Source of the DNA: Microbacteriaceae bacterium
Lineage (GTDB): Bacteria > Actinomycetota > Actinomycetes > Actinomycetales > Microbacteriaceae
Length of the DNA stretch: 64,000 nt
Direction of reading: 5' to 3'
NCBI GenBank assembly: GCA_031177985.1
Contig: JAPSJW010000001.1
Coordinates: forward strand, 310,001-374,000
In this document: piece by piece, positions 26,142 through 34,435 of the stretch
How positions within the stretch are numbered: position 1 is the first letter of the stretch
Layout of the letters: the number at the start of each line of letters is the position of its first letter
The notes under the pieces: model-generated
Databases searched by the model: none
What the model was told of the DNA's origin: nothing
Seen by the model: the letters and a program-made list of their open reading frames with translations, nothing else
Translations under genes and position numbers: made by a program

Positions 26142-27074
26142 ATGGACACCGCACTCGCCGAAGCCCCGGTGTCCACGCTGTACGCACCCAGCGAGCCCGT
26201 CGACCTGCGCCGCACGGTCGCCCCCCTGCGCCGTGGCGCGGGCGACCCCACCTTCGCGACGACACCCGACGGATGCTGGCGCGCCATCTCGACTCCGCAG
26301 GGCCCCGCGACGCTTCGGCTGGTGCAGCGCGGTGCCGCCGTCTCGGCGACCGCCTGGGGTTCCGGCGCCTCGTGGGCGATTGACTCGGTGCCCGAGCTGC
26401 TCGGCGCAGGGGATGACTGGAGCGACCTCGACGTGTCGCGGGTGCCGATCCTGCACGAGACGCGGCGACGGCTGCAGGGGCTGCGGCTGACCCGCAGCAA
26501 CCTCGTGTTCGAGGCGCTGCTCGGTGCCGTGTTCGAGCAGAAGGTCACGGTCGTCGAGGCGCACCGGGCGTGGCGGTACCTCGTGCTGAAGTACGGCACC
26601 GTCGCGCCAGGACCCGCCCCGGCCGGGCTGCGGGTGTTCCCGTCCGCCGAGGTCTGGCGCCGCATCCCCTCCTGGGAGTGGCACCGCGCAGGAGTCGGAC
26701 CGCAGCGATCCGACACCGCGATGCGGATCGCCAAGGTGGCCGACTCCCTCGAGCGCACCCTCGCCCTCGGGCGCGGGGGAGCGGAGGTGCACCGCGCGCT
26801 GCGCTCCATCCCTGGGGTGGGCGTCTGGACGGCGGCGGAGACGACGATGCGCGCGCACGGCGACCCCGATGCGGTGAGCGTCGGCGACTACCACCTGGCC
26901 GCGTTCGTCGGCTACGCGCTGACCGGGTCACGGGTCGACGACGACGGCATGCTCGAGCTGCTCGAACCGTGGCGCGGGCAGCGTCAGCGGGTGGTCAGGC
27001 TGCTCGAGTCGAGCGGCTTCGCGAAGCCCCGTTTCGGACCGCGCATGACGATCCAGGACCACCGCAGGCACTGA
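26142..27074 (+). CDS. DNA-3-methyladenine glycosylase, AlkA-like (HhH-GPD)
   Basis: 310-residue base-excision repair glycosylase. The helix-hairpin-helix is LRSIPGVGVWTAAETTM and the catalytic Asp follows in AVSVGDYHLAAFVGYAL; EALLGAVFEQKVTVVEAHRAWR is the helix preceding it. AlkA-type enzymes remove 3-methyladenine and other alkylated bases. A TAGGGT hexamer (26129-26134) ends 7 nt before the ATG and predicts a leaderless mRNA. It is divergent from the L11-like operon. Confidence 0.85.
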   Translation: MDTALAEAPVSTLYAPSEPVDLRRTVAPLRRGAGDPTFATTPDGCWRAISTPQGPATLRLVQRGAAVSATAWGSGASWAIDSVPELLGAGDDWSDLDVSRVPILHETRRRLQGLRLTRSNLVFEALLGAVFEQKVTVVEAHRAWRYLVLKYGTVAPGPAPAGLRVFPSAEVWRRIPSWEWHRAGVGPQRSDTAMRIAKVADSLERTLALGRGGAEVHRALRSIPGVGVWTAAETTMRAHGDPDAVSVGDYHLAAFVGYALTGSRVDDDGMLELLEPWRGQRQRVVRLLESSGFAKPRFGPRMTIQDHRRH

Positions 27075-27087
27075 GGATCGAAGCGCC

Positions 27088-27843
27088 TCAGCAGGTCTCG
27101 TAGGCGTAGTCCGGGGCGCCTGCGGGCACGAGCGGGAGGTCGCGCAGCACCGTCATGGGCGGCAGCTGCGGATCGGAGCAGTCCAGCCCGTCGTACTCGA
27201 TCGCGTAGACGCGGTCGCCGTAGACGTCGGTGTAGGCGGCGCACTCGTCGTAGCGGGCGCACTCCTCGACGATCGCGAAGTCGAAGCCGAGCTGCGGCCC
27301 GCGCTCGCCGAGCTGCGGCGTGTTCTTCTGCCCGGCGGCGAGGCCCGCTGCGTGCGCGAGATCGACGAGAACCTCCGCGAGGGCGACGTTGTCGTCCTCG
27401 TCGAGCAGGCCGTCCGAGCGGGTCCAGGAGTCGAGATTGTCGAACTCCACGGCGTCGAAGCCGCTCTCCGCGCATCCGTCGACCGCAGGTGCCAGGCGCT
27501 CGCCGATGGCGGCCCGCTTCGCGTCCGTCGAGCCGTCGAGCAGGAACTCGTCCGGCCATTCGGGATCGACGACGCGCTCGCCGTCGTTGTGCAGCACGAG
27601 ATCGTCGGGCCACTCGGCTCCGGGCTGGGTCTGGAATCCGTTGAGGTAGCAGATCGAGTAGACGCCCTCGGCCGGCTCCGCGGTGCTGTCGCGCACGACC
27701 ACCGTCACGCCGTCGGGCGGCGGATACGGCCCGCCCAGCTGGTAATCGAACGCGCCGGTCGTCGGCGGCAGAGACGGCGAGGTGACGGATGCGGCGCATC
27801 CGCTGAGTGCGAGCGCGAGCGCGAGGAGAAGGGCGCGTCGCAC
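27088..27843 (-). CDS. GH114-like (endo alpha-1,4-polygalactosaminidase family) lipoprotein
   Basis: 251 residues with a lipoprotein signal (lipobox LSGC). The mature part opens with GAFDYQLGGPYPPPDGVTVVVRDSTAEPAEGVYSICYLNGFQTQPGAE and contains GFDAVEFDNLDSW, the Asp/Glu-bearing strand end expected at the active site of this TIM-barrel family; members cut polygalactosamine-type exopolysaccharides. TATCCT (27850-27855) ends 6 nt before the GTG start, again a leaderless arrangement. Convergent with the glycosylase. Confidence 0.78.
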   Translation of the reverse strand: MRRALLLALALALSGCAASVTSPSLPPTTGAFDYQLGGPYPPPDGVTVVVRDSTAEPAEGVYSICYLNGFQTQPGAEWPDDLVLHNDGERVVDPEWPDEFLLDGSTDAKRAAIGERLAPAVDGCAESGFDAVEFDNLDSWTRSDGLLDEDDNVALAEVLVDLAHAAGLAAGQKNTPQLGERGPQLGFDFAIVEECARYDECAAYTDVYGDRVYAIEYDGLDCSDPQLPPMTVLRDLPLVPAGAPDYAYETC

Positions 27844-27950
27844 CCTCGGAGGATAGCCGTAACCCCAACGCTGGGCCCCCGAGAGCGCCGGTCGTTGTGC
27901 GCGGCCACAGCGCTCGACCGCCGTCGCGGCTGCACCGCTACCGTGACGGC

Positions 27951-28496
27951 GTGCACATGTTCTGGCGGACCTTCTTCGTGCTGCGTCGCGCCGCCCGACG
28001 CAGCCCCCTCGGCCTCCACGATGTCGGCCGTCTGCCGCTCCGGGTGATGCCCACCGACCTGGATGTGGCGAACCACGTCAACAACGGGGTGTTCTTCTCG
28101 CTGATGGACCTCGGGCGCTACGACCTGATGACGCGGGCCGGAGCGTGGCAGCGCCTCCGTGCGCAGGGGATGTACCCGGTCGTGATCGCCGAGTCGCTCG
28201 CCTTCCGCAAGTCGCTTCTGCCCTGGCAGCGGTACGAGCTCGAGACCCGGATCATCGGCTACGACGAGAAGTCGGTGTGGATCGAGCAGCGGTTCGTCGT
28301 GAAGGGGGAGATCTACGCGCGCGGCTACGTACGCGGGCGCTTCCTTCGCCGCAGGGGTGGCGTCGTGCCGATCGACGAGGTCGCGGCGCTCGTCGAGGCG
28401 GATGCGTCCGCGATGCCTGTGCCCGAGGCGCTCAGGCGGTGGGGCGAGGAGATCGCGCTGCCGTCGACACGTCAGCCCGCCCCCTCGGAGTGGTGA
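27951..28496 (+). CDS. Acyl-CoA thioesterase, hot-dog fold
   Basis: 181-residue hot-dog-fold thioesterase of the 4-hydroxybenzoyl-CoA thioesterase/FatA-like type. The active-site helix entry is MPTDLDVANHVNNGVFFSLMDLGRYD, where Asp and His/Asn positions match the family. Substrate is unknown. The GTG at 27951 (MHMFWRTFF) is preferred to ATG 27957 because TACCGT (27939-27944) ends 6 nt before it, the leaderless spacing seen repeatedly in this window. Convergent with the MarR gene, stops 4 nt apart. Confidence 0.82.
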   Translation: MHMFWRTFFVLRRAARRSPLGLHDVGRLPLRVMPTDLDVANHVNNGVFFSLMDLGRYDLMTRAGAWQRLRAQGMYPVVIAESLAFRKSLLPWQRYELETRIIGYDEKSVWIEQRFVVKGEIYARGYVRGRFLRRRGGVVPIDEVAALVEADASAMPVPEALRRWGEEIALPSTRQPAPSEW

Positions 28497-28500
28497 CCGC

Positions 28501-28935
28501 TCATACCGCTGCTTGTCTGGTCGCCGCGAGAAGCCGGGTCAGGCCGTCGCGGAGGCTCTCGAGCTCCTCGACCGACATCCCCAGACGCTCGACCACCCGC
28601 CCCGGCACCTGCTCGGCCTTCGTCCGCAGCGCACGTCCCGCATCCGTCAGACCCACGTCGAGTGCACGCTCGTCGCGCGCGCTGCGCCGCCGTTCGAGGT
28701 AGCCGAGGGCCTCGAGACGCTTGAGCAGCGGGCTGAGGGTGGCCGAGTCGAGCCAGAGCGCGTCGGCCAGCTGCCGCACCGAGCGAGGGCTCGTCTCCCA
28801 GAGCGCGAGCATCACCAGATACTGCGGATGGGTGAGGCCCATCGGCTCGAGGATCGGGCGATACACGGCGACCACGCTGCGGCTCGTGGCGGCGAGAGCG
28901 AAGCAGACCTGACGGTCGAGGGCGAGCGCATCCAC
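28501..28935 (-). CDS. MarR-family regulator, OhrR-like
   Basis: 144-residue winged-helix regulator. DRQVCFALAATSRSVVAVYRPILEPMGLTHPQYLVMLALWE is the OhrR-type N-terminus, including the Cys that senses organic hydroperoxides in that subfamily; the recognition helix region is DSATLSPLLKRLEALGYLERRRS. No ohr peroxidase gene is adjacent, so the target is unclear; the small divergent gene is a candidate. TAGGCT (28942-28947 on the plus strand as AGCCTA) ends 6 nt before the GTG, predicting a leaderless message. Confidence 0.83.
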   Translation of the reverse strand: MDALALDRQVCFALAATSRSVVAVYRPILEPMGLTHPQYLVMLALWETSPRSVRQLADALWLDSATLSPLLKRLEALGYLERRRSARDERALDVGLTDAGRALRTKAEQVPGRVVERLGMSVEELESLRDGLTRLLAATRQAAV

Positions 28936-28973
28936 ACGGCAAGCCTAGCCGATCGTCTGTACACTAACCATTC

Positions 28974-29210
28974 GTGCCCTCACGAAAATCTCCAACACCG
29001 TTCGACGAGCTGCCGGGCTTCTGGAACCGCGTCAACCGGTTCGTCTTCCGGTTCGCCGGTCCGGCGCAGGTCGGAGCGGGCAGGGTCGAGGAGCCGTACG
29101 TCGCGCCGTCCGACCCGCAGTGCCCGGTGTGCGGAAAAGCCCTGGCGCGGCACGAGCTGCGGCGCGGGACCGCGTCGACGCCGACCAGGTTGAGCTGCCC
29201 GGTGGGCTGA
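28974..29210 (+). CDS. Small protein with a CPVC knuckle, unknown function
   Basis: 78 residues. An amphipathic N-terminal half (DELPGFWNRVNRFVFRFAGPAQVGAG) is followed by SDPQCPVCGKALARHEL and a final Cys in LSCPVG, which could make a small zinc knuckle (C-x2-C plus His and Cys). I do not recognise a named family. It starts with GTG, 38 nt from the divergent OhrR-like gene; TACACT (28960-28965) ends 8 nt before it. Codon usage fits the neighbours and a terminator follows, so it is likely a real gene. Confidence 0.62.
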   Translation: MPSRKSPTPFDELPGFWNRVNRFVFRFAGPAQVGAGRVEEPYVAPSDPQCPVCGKALARHELRRGTASTPTRLSCPVG

Positions 29211-29230
29211 TCCCGCAGCAGCGGGCCGTG

Positions 29231-29257
29231 CCCCGAGCCCGCCTGCGCGGCTCGGGG
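29231..29257. terminator. Bidirectional terminator hairpin
   Basis: Nine-bp arms CCCCGAGCC / GGCTCGGGG with a 9-nt loop, placed between the stops of two converging genes. Confidence 0.75.
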
Positions 29258-29264
29258 AGTTGCC

Positions 29265-30035
29265 CTACCTCAGCGGCCGACGGGCTTCTATGAGGTGACG
29301 GCTGGAGTGCGCGATGAAGGGCCCGTTCTGCTCGATCAGGTCATGCAGATCGCGCAGCCGGTCGTGGTACCGCTCGACGGTGAACCCTGGTACCCACCAG
29401 ATCACCTTCCGCAGCAAGTAGACGACGGCGGCGATGTCACGGATCTCGATCCGCAGCCTCGCTGTTCGCAGGTCGACGATGTCCAACCCGGCGGCTCGCG
29501 CAGCGGCGGTCTCAGCATGCGGGTCTCGCTGCCTGCGAGCACGGGGTTGCGGGCCGAGGAAGAACTCGATCAACTCGAAAGCGCTTGCGGGGCCGACATG
29601 CTGGGCGAAGTAGGTTCCGCCGGGCTGGAGCACCCGGGCGATCTCCTCCCACCAGATGGTCGCGGGGTGCCTGCTGGTGACGAGATCGAACGCCTCATCG
29701 GCGAACGGCAGAGGCGGTTGGTCGGGGTCCGCAACGACGACCACGCCGCGCGGATGCAGCAGGCGGGTGGCTTTGACGACGTTCGGTGGCCACGACTCCG
29801 TCGCGACCGCCGTCGGGGGGAGGTCTTCTGCGGCGGCGAGGACCTCGCCGCCGCCGGTCTGGATGTCCAATGAAGCGGTTGCACGGCGCAGCCGTTCGGC
29901 GAGTTGACGGGCGTATCCCCAGGCGGGGCGTTCCTCGGTGGCACGCCCCTCCAGCCACGAGAAGTCCCACCCGGACACGTCGGCCGTGGCACCGGCCTCG
30001 ATGAGCGAGTCGAACGAGTCAGTCACGCCCCTCAT
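29265..30035 (-). CDS. SAM-dependent methyltransferase, class I
   Basis: 256-residue protein. The Rossmann core is degenerate at motif I (DIQTGGGEVLAAAEDLPPTAVATESWPPNV) but the later motifs are clear: VVVVADPDQPPLPFADEAFDLVTSRHPATIWWEEIARVLQPGGTYFAQHVGP, the Methyltransf_11 pattern. Substrate unknown; a small molecule or rRNA base is possible. ATG at 30035 with GGAAGG just before it. The TetR gene lies 71 nt upstream on the same strand. Confidence 0.78.
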   Translation of the reverse strand: MRGVTDSFDSLIEAGATADVSGWDFSWLEGRATEERPAWGYARQLAERLRRATASLDIQTGGGEVLAAAEDLPPTAVATESWPPNVVKATRLLHPRGVVVVADPDQPPLPFADEAFDLVTSRHPATIWWEEIARVLQPGGTYFAQHVGPASAFELIEFFLGPQPRARRQRDPHAETAAARAAGLDIVDLRTARLRIEIRDIAAVVYLLRKVIWWVPGFTVERYHDRLRDLHDLIEQNGPFIAHSSRHLIEARRPLR

Positions 30036-30106
30036 CCTTCCGCCAGGTCGCGCCCGGGCTCAAGCCGATCCTGTCCTCCCGGGGGTGCGCTCGAGGCGCC
30101 GGAGCG

Positions 30107-30679
30107 TCACTCTCCCGGAAGCAGGCCCTCCACCAGTCGGTCGACCACCGCATCCGTCGAGGTGCCCGGATCGATCGGCGTCGTGAGTCGATCGAAGAGC
30201 AGTCCATCGAGCGCGTAGTGGAACAGTGCGATCTCGAACGGCCCGCCTGGCAGGCCGGCGGAGCTGTTGAACGCGACGTCGCCTTCGAACCCCTGGCGCA
30301 GCACGCTGCCCATGATCTCCGCGAGGTCCGGCTGACGGCCGGCCTCCAGGCGCAGCTCGAACCAGGCGCGGGTGATGTCGGGCTCCGCGGTGAGCCGTGC
30401 GACGATGTCGCGCAGGTAGTCCGCGAAGAGCGCGCTGCTCGGCTCCCGCCGAGCGAGTCGCGCGTGCACCTCGGGGTCGGGTGAGATGCGCTCCACGATG
30501 CGATCGACGAGCGCTGCGAGCAGGGCCTTGCGGGTGCGGAAGTAGTTCGAAGCGGTGCCCGCCGGTGTGCCCGCCTCGGCGTCCACCGCCCGATGAGTGA
30601 GCCCGCGCGCCCCCTCCCTGGCGAGCACCCGCAGCCCGGCGTCGGCGAGTTCGCGACGGCGGCTGTCGTTGCGGGGCAT
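30107..30679 (-). CDS. TetR-family transcriptional regulator
   Basis: 190 residues. N-terminal HTH REGARGLTHRAVDAEAGTPAGTASNYFRTRKALLAALVDRI matches TetR_N, with a C-terminal ligand-binding domain. Divergent from the DHFR-like reductase gene, with two copies of CACTACGGAYGTYGT between them, so local repression of both is expected. TAGCCT (30686-30691 as AGGCTA) ends 6 nt before the ATG. Confidence 0.88.
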   Translation of the reverse strand: MPRNDSRRRELADAGLRVLAREGARGLTHRAVDAEAGTPAGTASNYFRTRKALLAALVDRIVERISPDPEVHARLARREPSSALFADYLRDIVARLTAEPDITRAWFELRLEAGRQPDLAEIMGSVLRQGFEGDVAFNSSAGLPGGPFEIALFHYALDGLLFDRLTTPIDPGTSTDAVVDRLVEGLLPGE

Positions 30680-30698
30680 GAAGCGAGGCTAGCGCAAT

Positions 30699-30740
30699 CA
30701 CTACGGATGTCGTACTCTCGTGTCCACTACGGACGTTGTG
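30699..30740. promoter_or_regulatory. Pair of direct repeats, candidate TetR operator
   Basis: CACTACGGATGTCGTA (30699-30714) and CACTACGGACGTTGTG (30725-30740) start 26 bp apart, between the divergent TetR and DHFR-like genes. Each copy is itself weakly dyadic. Position and repeat spacing suggest cooperative repressor binding. Confidence 0.6.
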
Positions 30741-30754
30741 AACAGGAGGATGGC

Positions 30755-31447
30755 ATGCGGGAACTCACCTATTACGTCGCGGTGTCGCTCGACGGCCGGA
30801 TCGCAGCGCCCGACGGCACTTGGGACGCGTTCCTCACCGAGGGTGACCACCTCGCCGCGCTGGCCGCGGAGTACACCGACACCGTGCCCGCACACGTACA
30901 GCGGTTGATCGGCGTGCAGTCGACGCAGGACCGCTTCGACACCGTGGTGATGGGCTGGAACACCTACCTCCCCGGGCTCGAGGAGGGACATCCGAGCCCG
31001 TACTCGCACCTGAGGCAGGTCGTGTTCTCCCGCACCCGTACCGAGGCGCACCCGGACATCGAGTTGACCTCCGAGGATCCGGTCGAGGTCGTCCGACGGC
31101 TCAAGCGCGAGGAGGGCAAGGGCATCTACCTCTGCGGCGGCGGACAGCTCGCGGGCGCGCTGATCGAGGAGATCGACCGGCTCGTGCTCAAGGTGAACCC
31201 GATCGTGCTGGGAGACGGCATCCCGCTGTTCGCCGGCGACTACACCCCACGGCGGTTCGCACTGGAGTCGACGCGTCGCTTCGAGTTGGGCGTGCTGCTC
31301 AACGAGTACCTGCCCAAGGACCGAGCCTCAGCCGGCGGAGGCCGGACTGAACGGCAGTATCCCGAGCGGGTCGACCCGTGCCCGCACCTCGTCGAGTCGG
31401 GCCCGGGTCTCGTCGCTCCAGGCCCGTGCGAGCTCACCCCGGTCTGA
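30755..31447 (+). CDS. Dihydrofolate-reductase-like (RibD C-terminal domain) protein
   Basis: 230-residue protein of the YyaP/YwjB DHFR-like group. Opening RELTYYVAVSLDGRIAAPDGTWD, then DTVVMGWNTYLPGL, LRQVVFSRTRTEAHPDIELTSEDPVEVVRRLKREEGKGIYLCGGGQLAGALIEEIDRLVLKVNPIVLGDGIPLF, the NADPH-binding core. Substrate unknown and true DHFR activity is unlikely. AGGAGG lies 5 nt before ATG 30755. The family normally ends near NEYLPKD (residue 190); here the frame continues 39 residues over the end of the converging oxidase gene. Confidence 0.83.
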   Translation: MRELTYYVAVSLDGRIAAPDGTWDAFLTEGDHLAALAAEYTDTVPAHVQRLIGVQSTQDRFDTVVMGWNTYLPGLEEGHPSPYSHLRQVVFSRTRTEAHPDIELTSEDPVEVVRRLKREEGKGIYLCGGGQLAGALIEEIDRLVLKVNPIVLGDGIPLFAGDYTPRRFALESTRRFELGVLLNEYLPKDRASAGGGRTERQYPERVDPCPHLVESGPGLVAPGPCELTPV

Positions 31448-32692
31448 GAAGTCGACGACCCAGTTGATCGTGGTCGTCGGAGCGAACCAGGGCTCTATCG
31501 ACTGTCGCACGCCGCCGGCGGCGGCGGGGAGCACGCCGTCGAAGAGCGCCGGATCGGGCGCCCCGATCATCAGGAACGTGAAGTCCGCCTCGCGACCGCC
31601 GACCGCGCTGCTTTCGGGCACGTCGCGCTTCGTCGCCGCGCCGATGTGCCGCAGCTCGGCGGCGATGAAGGGCAGTTCGTTGCCTTCGCCGAGGTGGCCA
31701 GTCCAGGTGCGGGCGAAGTCCGCGTCGACCGGTCCGAGCAGGCCGCCGGAGCCCCAGCTCGGCCCCGGGTTCTCGGGGTCGTTGTGGATGCGGGCGATCT
31801 CGCCGACCGGCAGCACCCCGATACCGTCGAGGTACACGGGAGCGAGTGCTCGCAGCGGCGCGGCGAGCTCGGCGCCCTCCGTCTCATCGCCGGGGTAGGC
31901 GAATCGGAGCACGACGAGGTGCCGGCCGCGCAACGGCTCGGGCACGACGTCGAACGGTGGGTACTTCACGAGGGCGACGCTCGTCGTCACGTCGTCGGAT
32001 GCGGTGCGCGTCCAGTCGATCCAGCCCGCGACCACGGCTGGAGCATGCGCGACGTCGAACCAGAGCGACCCGGCGTACAGCGTCTCCCGCTCGACGAGGC
32101 CGACCGTCACGTCGATGATGATGCCGAGCCCCGCCTTCCCTCCGCGGAGCGCCCAGAACAGGTCGGGGTTCTGCTCAGCGGAGGCGACGACGGTGTCGCC
32201 GGTCCCCGTGACGACCGTGAAGGAGCGGACGTGGTCGGAGGAGAACCCGTGGCTGCGGGCGAGCGGACCCAGCCCGCCGCCCAGCAGGTAGCCGACGACA
32301 CCCACGGTGGCGGATGCTCCGGGCACCGTGCCGAGACCGTGCGCGGCGGCCGCGGCGACGACCGCACCCCAGCGCACACCCGCGCCGATCGTGGCCGTTC
32401 TCGCATCGGCGTCGATGTCGAGACGCTGCAGATCCCGGGTGGCGAGCAGGATGCCGGAGGTCACCGGGAGATGGGCGCCGTGCCCTGTGCTCTGCATGAA
32501 GACGGGGATCGACTTATCGGCGGCGAACCGCACCACCTCGACGACGTCCGAGGTGTCGGCGGGAACGACCACCGCATCCGGCCGGTGCACGACGTTGCGC
32601 TTGTGAGCGGCGACGGTGTCATCGAAGCCGTCGTCGGAGGGGAGGAGCAGGGAGCCGGAGAGACGTGAGGCGAGCGCGGAGAAGTCGGGCAT
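31328..32692 (-). CDS. FAD-dependent oxidase, berberine-bridge-enzyme-like
   Basis: 454-residue flavoprotein of the BBE-like/6-hydroxynicotine oxidase class. The FAD domain shows PDAVVVPADTSDVVEVVRFAADKSIPVFMQSTGHGAHLP, whose His is the usual site of covalent flavin attachment, and GASATVGVVGYLLGGGLGPLARSHGFSSDHV; no second Cys attachment site is evident. The C-terminus RVDPLGILPF replaces the usual DPxNxF. Substrate unknown (sugar, alkaloid or aromatic alcohol). TACTGT (32700-32705 as ACAGTA) ends 7 nt before ATG 32692, predicting a leaderless mRNA. Its 3' end overlaps the DHFR-like gene by 120 nt. Confidence 0.85.
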   Translation of the reverse strand: MPDFSALASRLSGSLLLPSDDGFDDTVAAHKRNVVHRPDAVVVPADTSDVVEVVRFAADKSIPVFMQSTGHGAHLPVTSGILLATRDLQRLDIDADARTATIGAGVRWGAVVAAAAAHGLGTVPGASATVGVVGYLLGGGLGPLARSHGFSSDHVRSFTVVTGTGDTVVASAEQNPDLFWALRGGKAGLGIIIDVTVGLVERETLYAGSLWFDVAHAPAVVAGWIDWTRTASDDVTTSVALVKYPPFDVVPEPLRGRHLVVLRFAYPGDETEGAELAAPLRALAPVYLDGIGVLPVGEIARIHNDPENPGPSWGSGGLLGPVDADFARTWTGHLGEGNELPFIAAELRHIGAATKRDVPESSAVGGREADFTFLMIGAPDPALFDGVLPAAAGGVRQSIEPWFAPTTTINWVVDFSDRGELARAWSDETRARLDEVRARVDPLGILPFSPASAG

Positions 32693-32830
32693 GCCCGCGA
32701 CAGTAGTGGTGGGGGCCGGGCGGCGCATAGTGCGTATGGCGGGGCCGATCATGGACCTTGCCCGTCTCGCGGTGCACGCCATGACGACACTCCGGGCAGG
32801 TCCGCCTGCCGGGTAGGGTCATCTGACTTG

Positions 32831-33661
32831 ATGGGATCGAAGCCGGCCGACGGTGTGCCGCGGGCGAGCGACACGACCCCGCTCCCACCAGGCACGCATC
32901 CCTTCGAGCCGGCCACGAAGGGACGGCCGTTGACACACCTCACGCAGGACATCGCAGCGCGCGGCACTCGACCCGCTAATGCCGCGCTTATCTGGTCCGC
33001 CGGCTCCGTGATCGCTGTGACCGCCGTCTGGTGCGTCTTCTGGTTGCCCTACTTCCTCTTCCAGTGGCCGATTGCACTGCTCTCCTGGTTTTGGATCGCG
33101 GTCGCGTGGCTCCCACCCGCCGGGGCTGCGGTGGTCGCCCTTGTGCTCGCCCTTCGTGCCATCTCCTGGTCGGAGCCTCGAACGACCGCTCATCGTCGAG
33201 GCGTGTGGGCACTCTGCCTCGCGCTCTCGGTGCTCCTGCTATCTCCGATCACGCTGTGGTGGGGCACTGCTCCCCTGGTTCACCATCACCTGCAGGCCAG
33301 CGCACCCACCACCCGATACCTCACGTTGACGAGCGAGGAGACGGACATCCCGAACTGTACTCCCGGCACAGTCGTGATGGTCGAGGATCTCGACACCGAG
33401 CGGAGACCCGACTGCCACCCGGCGGCGGGCGTCCTCGTCTTTCCCGACGGCACCGAGTTGGAGATAAACGAATGGAGCGGCGGTGGAGGCGGGATCACCC
33501 CCGACGGGCACTACTCCTGGATGGATGTCGGCATCTACGGACTGGTCGCGGCGACCTACCAGGAGGGTTGCAGCGACTATCAGGAGTGGGGCCGCAACGA
33601 GGCGCGCGACAGGATCCGGGACGCTTTCGGCGCCGACCCGGGCTCCTGGACCTGCGACTGA
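32831..33661 (+). CDS. Polytopic membrane protein with extracytoplasmic domain, unknown
   Basis: 276 residues. Four likely membrane helices lie between about 50 and 155 (AALIWSAGSVIAVTAVWCVFWLPYFLF, IALLSWFWIAVAWL, AAVVALVLALRAISW, VWALCLALSVLLLSPITLWWG), followed by an outside domain with four cysteines (PNCTPG, RPDCHPA, EGCSDY, SWTCD) and a Gly-rich loop. No family recognised. A TTG at 32828 is a possible start: TAGGGT (32814-32819) ends 8 nt before it. Forms a small island with the next three unknown genes. Confidence 0.68.
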   Translation: MGSKPADGVPRASDTTPLPPGTHPFEPATKGRPLTHLTQDIAARGTRPANAALIWSAGSVIAVTAVWCVFWLPYFLFQWPIALLSWFWIAVAWLPPAGAAVVALVLALRAISWSEPRTTAHRRGVWALCLALSVLLLSPITLWWGTAPLVHHHLQASAPTTRYLTLTSEETDIPNCTPGTVVMVEDLDTERRPDCHPAAGVLVFPDGTELEINEWSGGGGGITPDGHYSWMDVGIYGLVAATYQEGCSDYQEWGRNEARDRIRDAFGADPGSWTCD

Positions 33662-33686
33662 ACCGGCCTGCCGAGCCGCTCGCGCT

Positions 33687-34097
33687 TCACGGGCCCCAGC
33701 GCACTCCGTCGTCCGAGCAGAAGCTCGTGCCGACCCCAGCGCCGCCGTCCAGACAAGCACCATCCACGAGCTCGCGGTCGCCGATCGGCTGGTCCAACTC
33801 GACCGTGACCGGCACGACTTCGTTGCCTCTGCAGTCGTGCGCGTCGCCCTCGAGCGGCGCGACGCTGGCCCCGATGACGATGCGAGCGTCCTCATATCGC
33901 ACCGACGGCGCGAACACCTCACCGGTCTCGCCGCTGGAGCACTCCAGTCTGGACACCCCGATCTCCAGCGTTTGCGTGGTCGGCTCGATCGACTCGCTCC
34001 TCATGAGCTCCCAAACAGCCTCGTCGGAGAAGGGCGAGCAGCCCGTCAAGGCGAGAAGGACGCCGGGCCCGAGCGCCATGCCGGCAGCCGCCTTCAT
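33687..34097 (-). CDS. Small putative lipoprotein, unknown
   Basis: 136 residues with a signal peptide ending in lipobox LTGC. The mature part has five further cysteines in pairs (SRLECSS, AHDCRGN, GACLDGG, TSFCSDD), suggesting a disulfide-stabilised extracytoplasmic domain. No family recognised. TACGCT (34104-34109 as AGCGTA) ends 6 nt before the ATG. It converges with the membrane-protein gene, the stops 25 nt apart. Confidence 0.65.
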   Translation of the reverse strand: MKAAAGMALGPGVLLALTGCSPFSDEAVWELMRSESIEPTTQTLEIGVSRLECSSGETGEVFAPSVRYEDARIVIGASVAPLEGDAHDCRGNEVVPVTVELDQPIGDRELVDGACLDGGAGVGTSFCSDDGVRWGP

Positions 34098-34160
34098 GAC
34101 GTGAGCGTACCGAGGACGGGTTCTGGGCAGAAGACGCCTACCGATACGGACGCGCCTGGT

Positions 34161-34204
34161 GCAAGTGCTCGCGAGCCCGGAGTGCTCGCTCGTAGCGTCG
34201 GAGT
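34161..34204 (+). promoter_or_regulatory. Promoter module upstream of the DUF2188 gene (copy A)
   Basis: GCAAGTGCTCGC at 34161-34172, 20 nt, TAGCGT at 34193-34198, 6 nt, ATG. The same 12-mer, same -10 hexamer and same distances occur before the LigC-type ligase gene (35162-35205). Expected to give a leaderless transcript starting at the ATG; the 12-mer occupies about -44 to -33. Here AGTGCTCGC is repeated again at 34181-34189. Confidence 0.65.
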
Positions 34205-34429
34205 ATGGCTACTGGAGATGTTGAGGTCCTGCACTCGGACGGTTCCTGGCATGTGAAGGTGGAGGGCGAGTCAGGGGTGGTGAGCACGCACGACACGAAG
34301 GATGAGGCGGTCGGCGTCGGCCGGGATGTCGCGAAGGATCGCGGCGTCGAGCTCGTCATCAAGAACCTGAACGGCCAGATCGCGGAAAAGGACTCCGAGG
34401 GCCACGACCCTCGCAACGTTCCCGGCTGA
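34205..34429 (+). CDS. DUF2188 family protein
   Basis: 74-residue protein with the DUF2188 pattern: DVEVLHSDGSWHVKVEGESGVVSTHDTKDEAVGVGRDVAKDRGVELVIKNLNGQIAEKDSEGHDP, i.e. a small beta-beta-alpha-beta unit ending in the conserved KxxDGxIxEKDSYGxDP-like motif. Function unknown. It shares its promoter architecture with the ATP-dependent DNA ligase 1 kb downstream, which hints at joint expression. Predicted leaderless. Confidence 0.82.
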   Translation: MATGDVEVLHSDGSWHVKVEGESGVVSTHDTKDEAVGVGRDVAKDRGVELVIKNLNGQIAEKDSEGHDPRNVPG

Positions 34430-34435
34430 GTCGGG

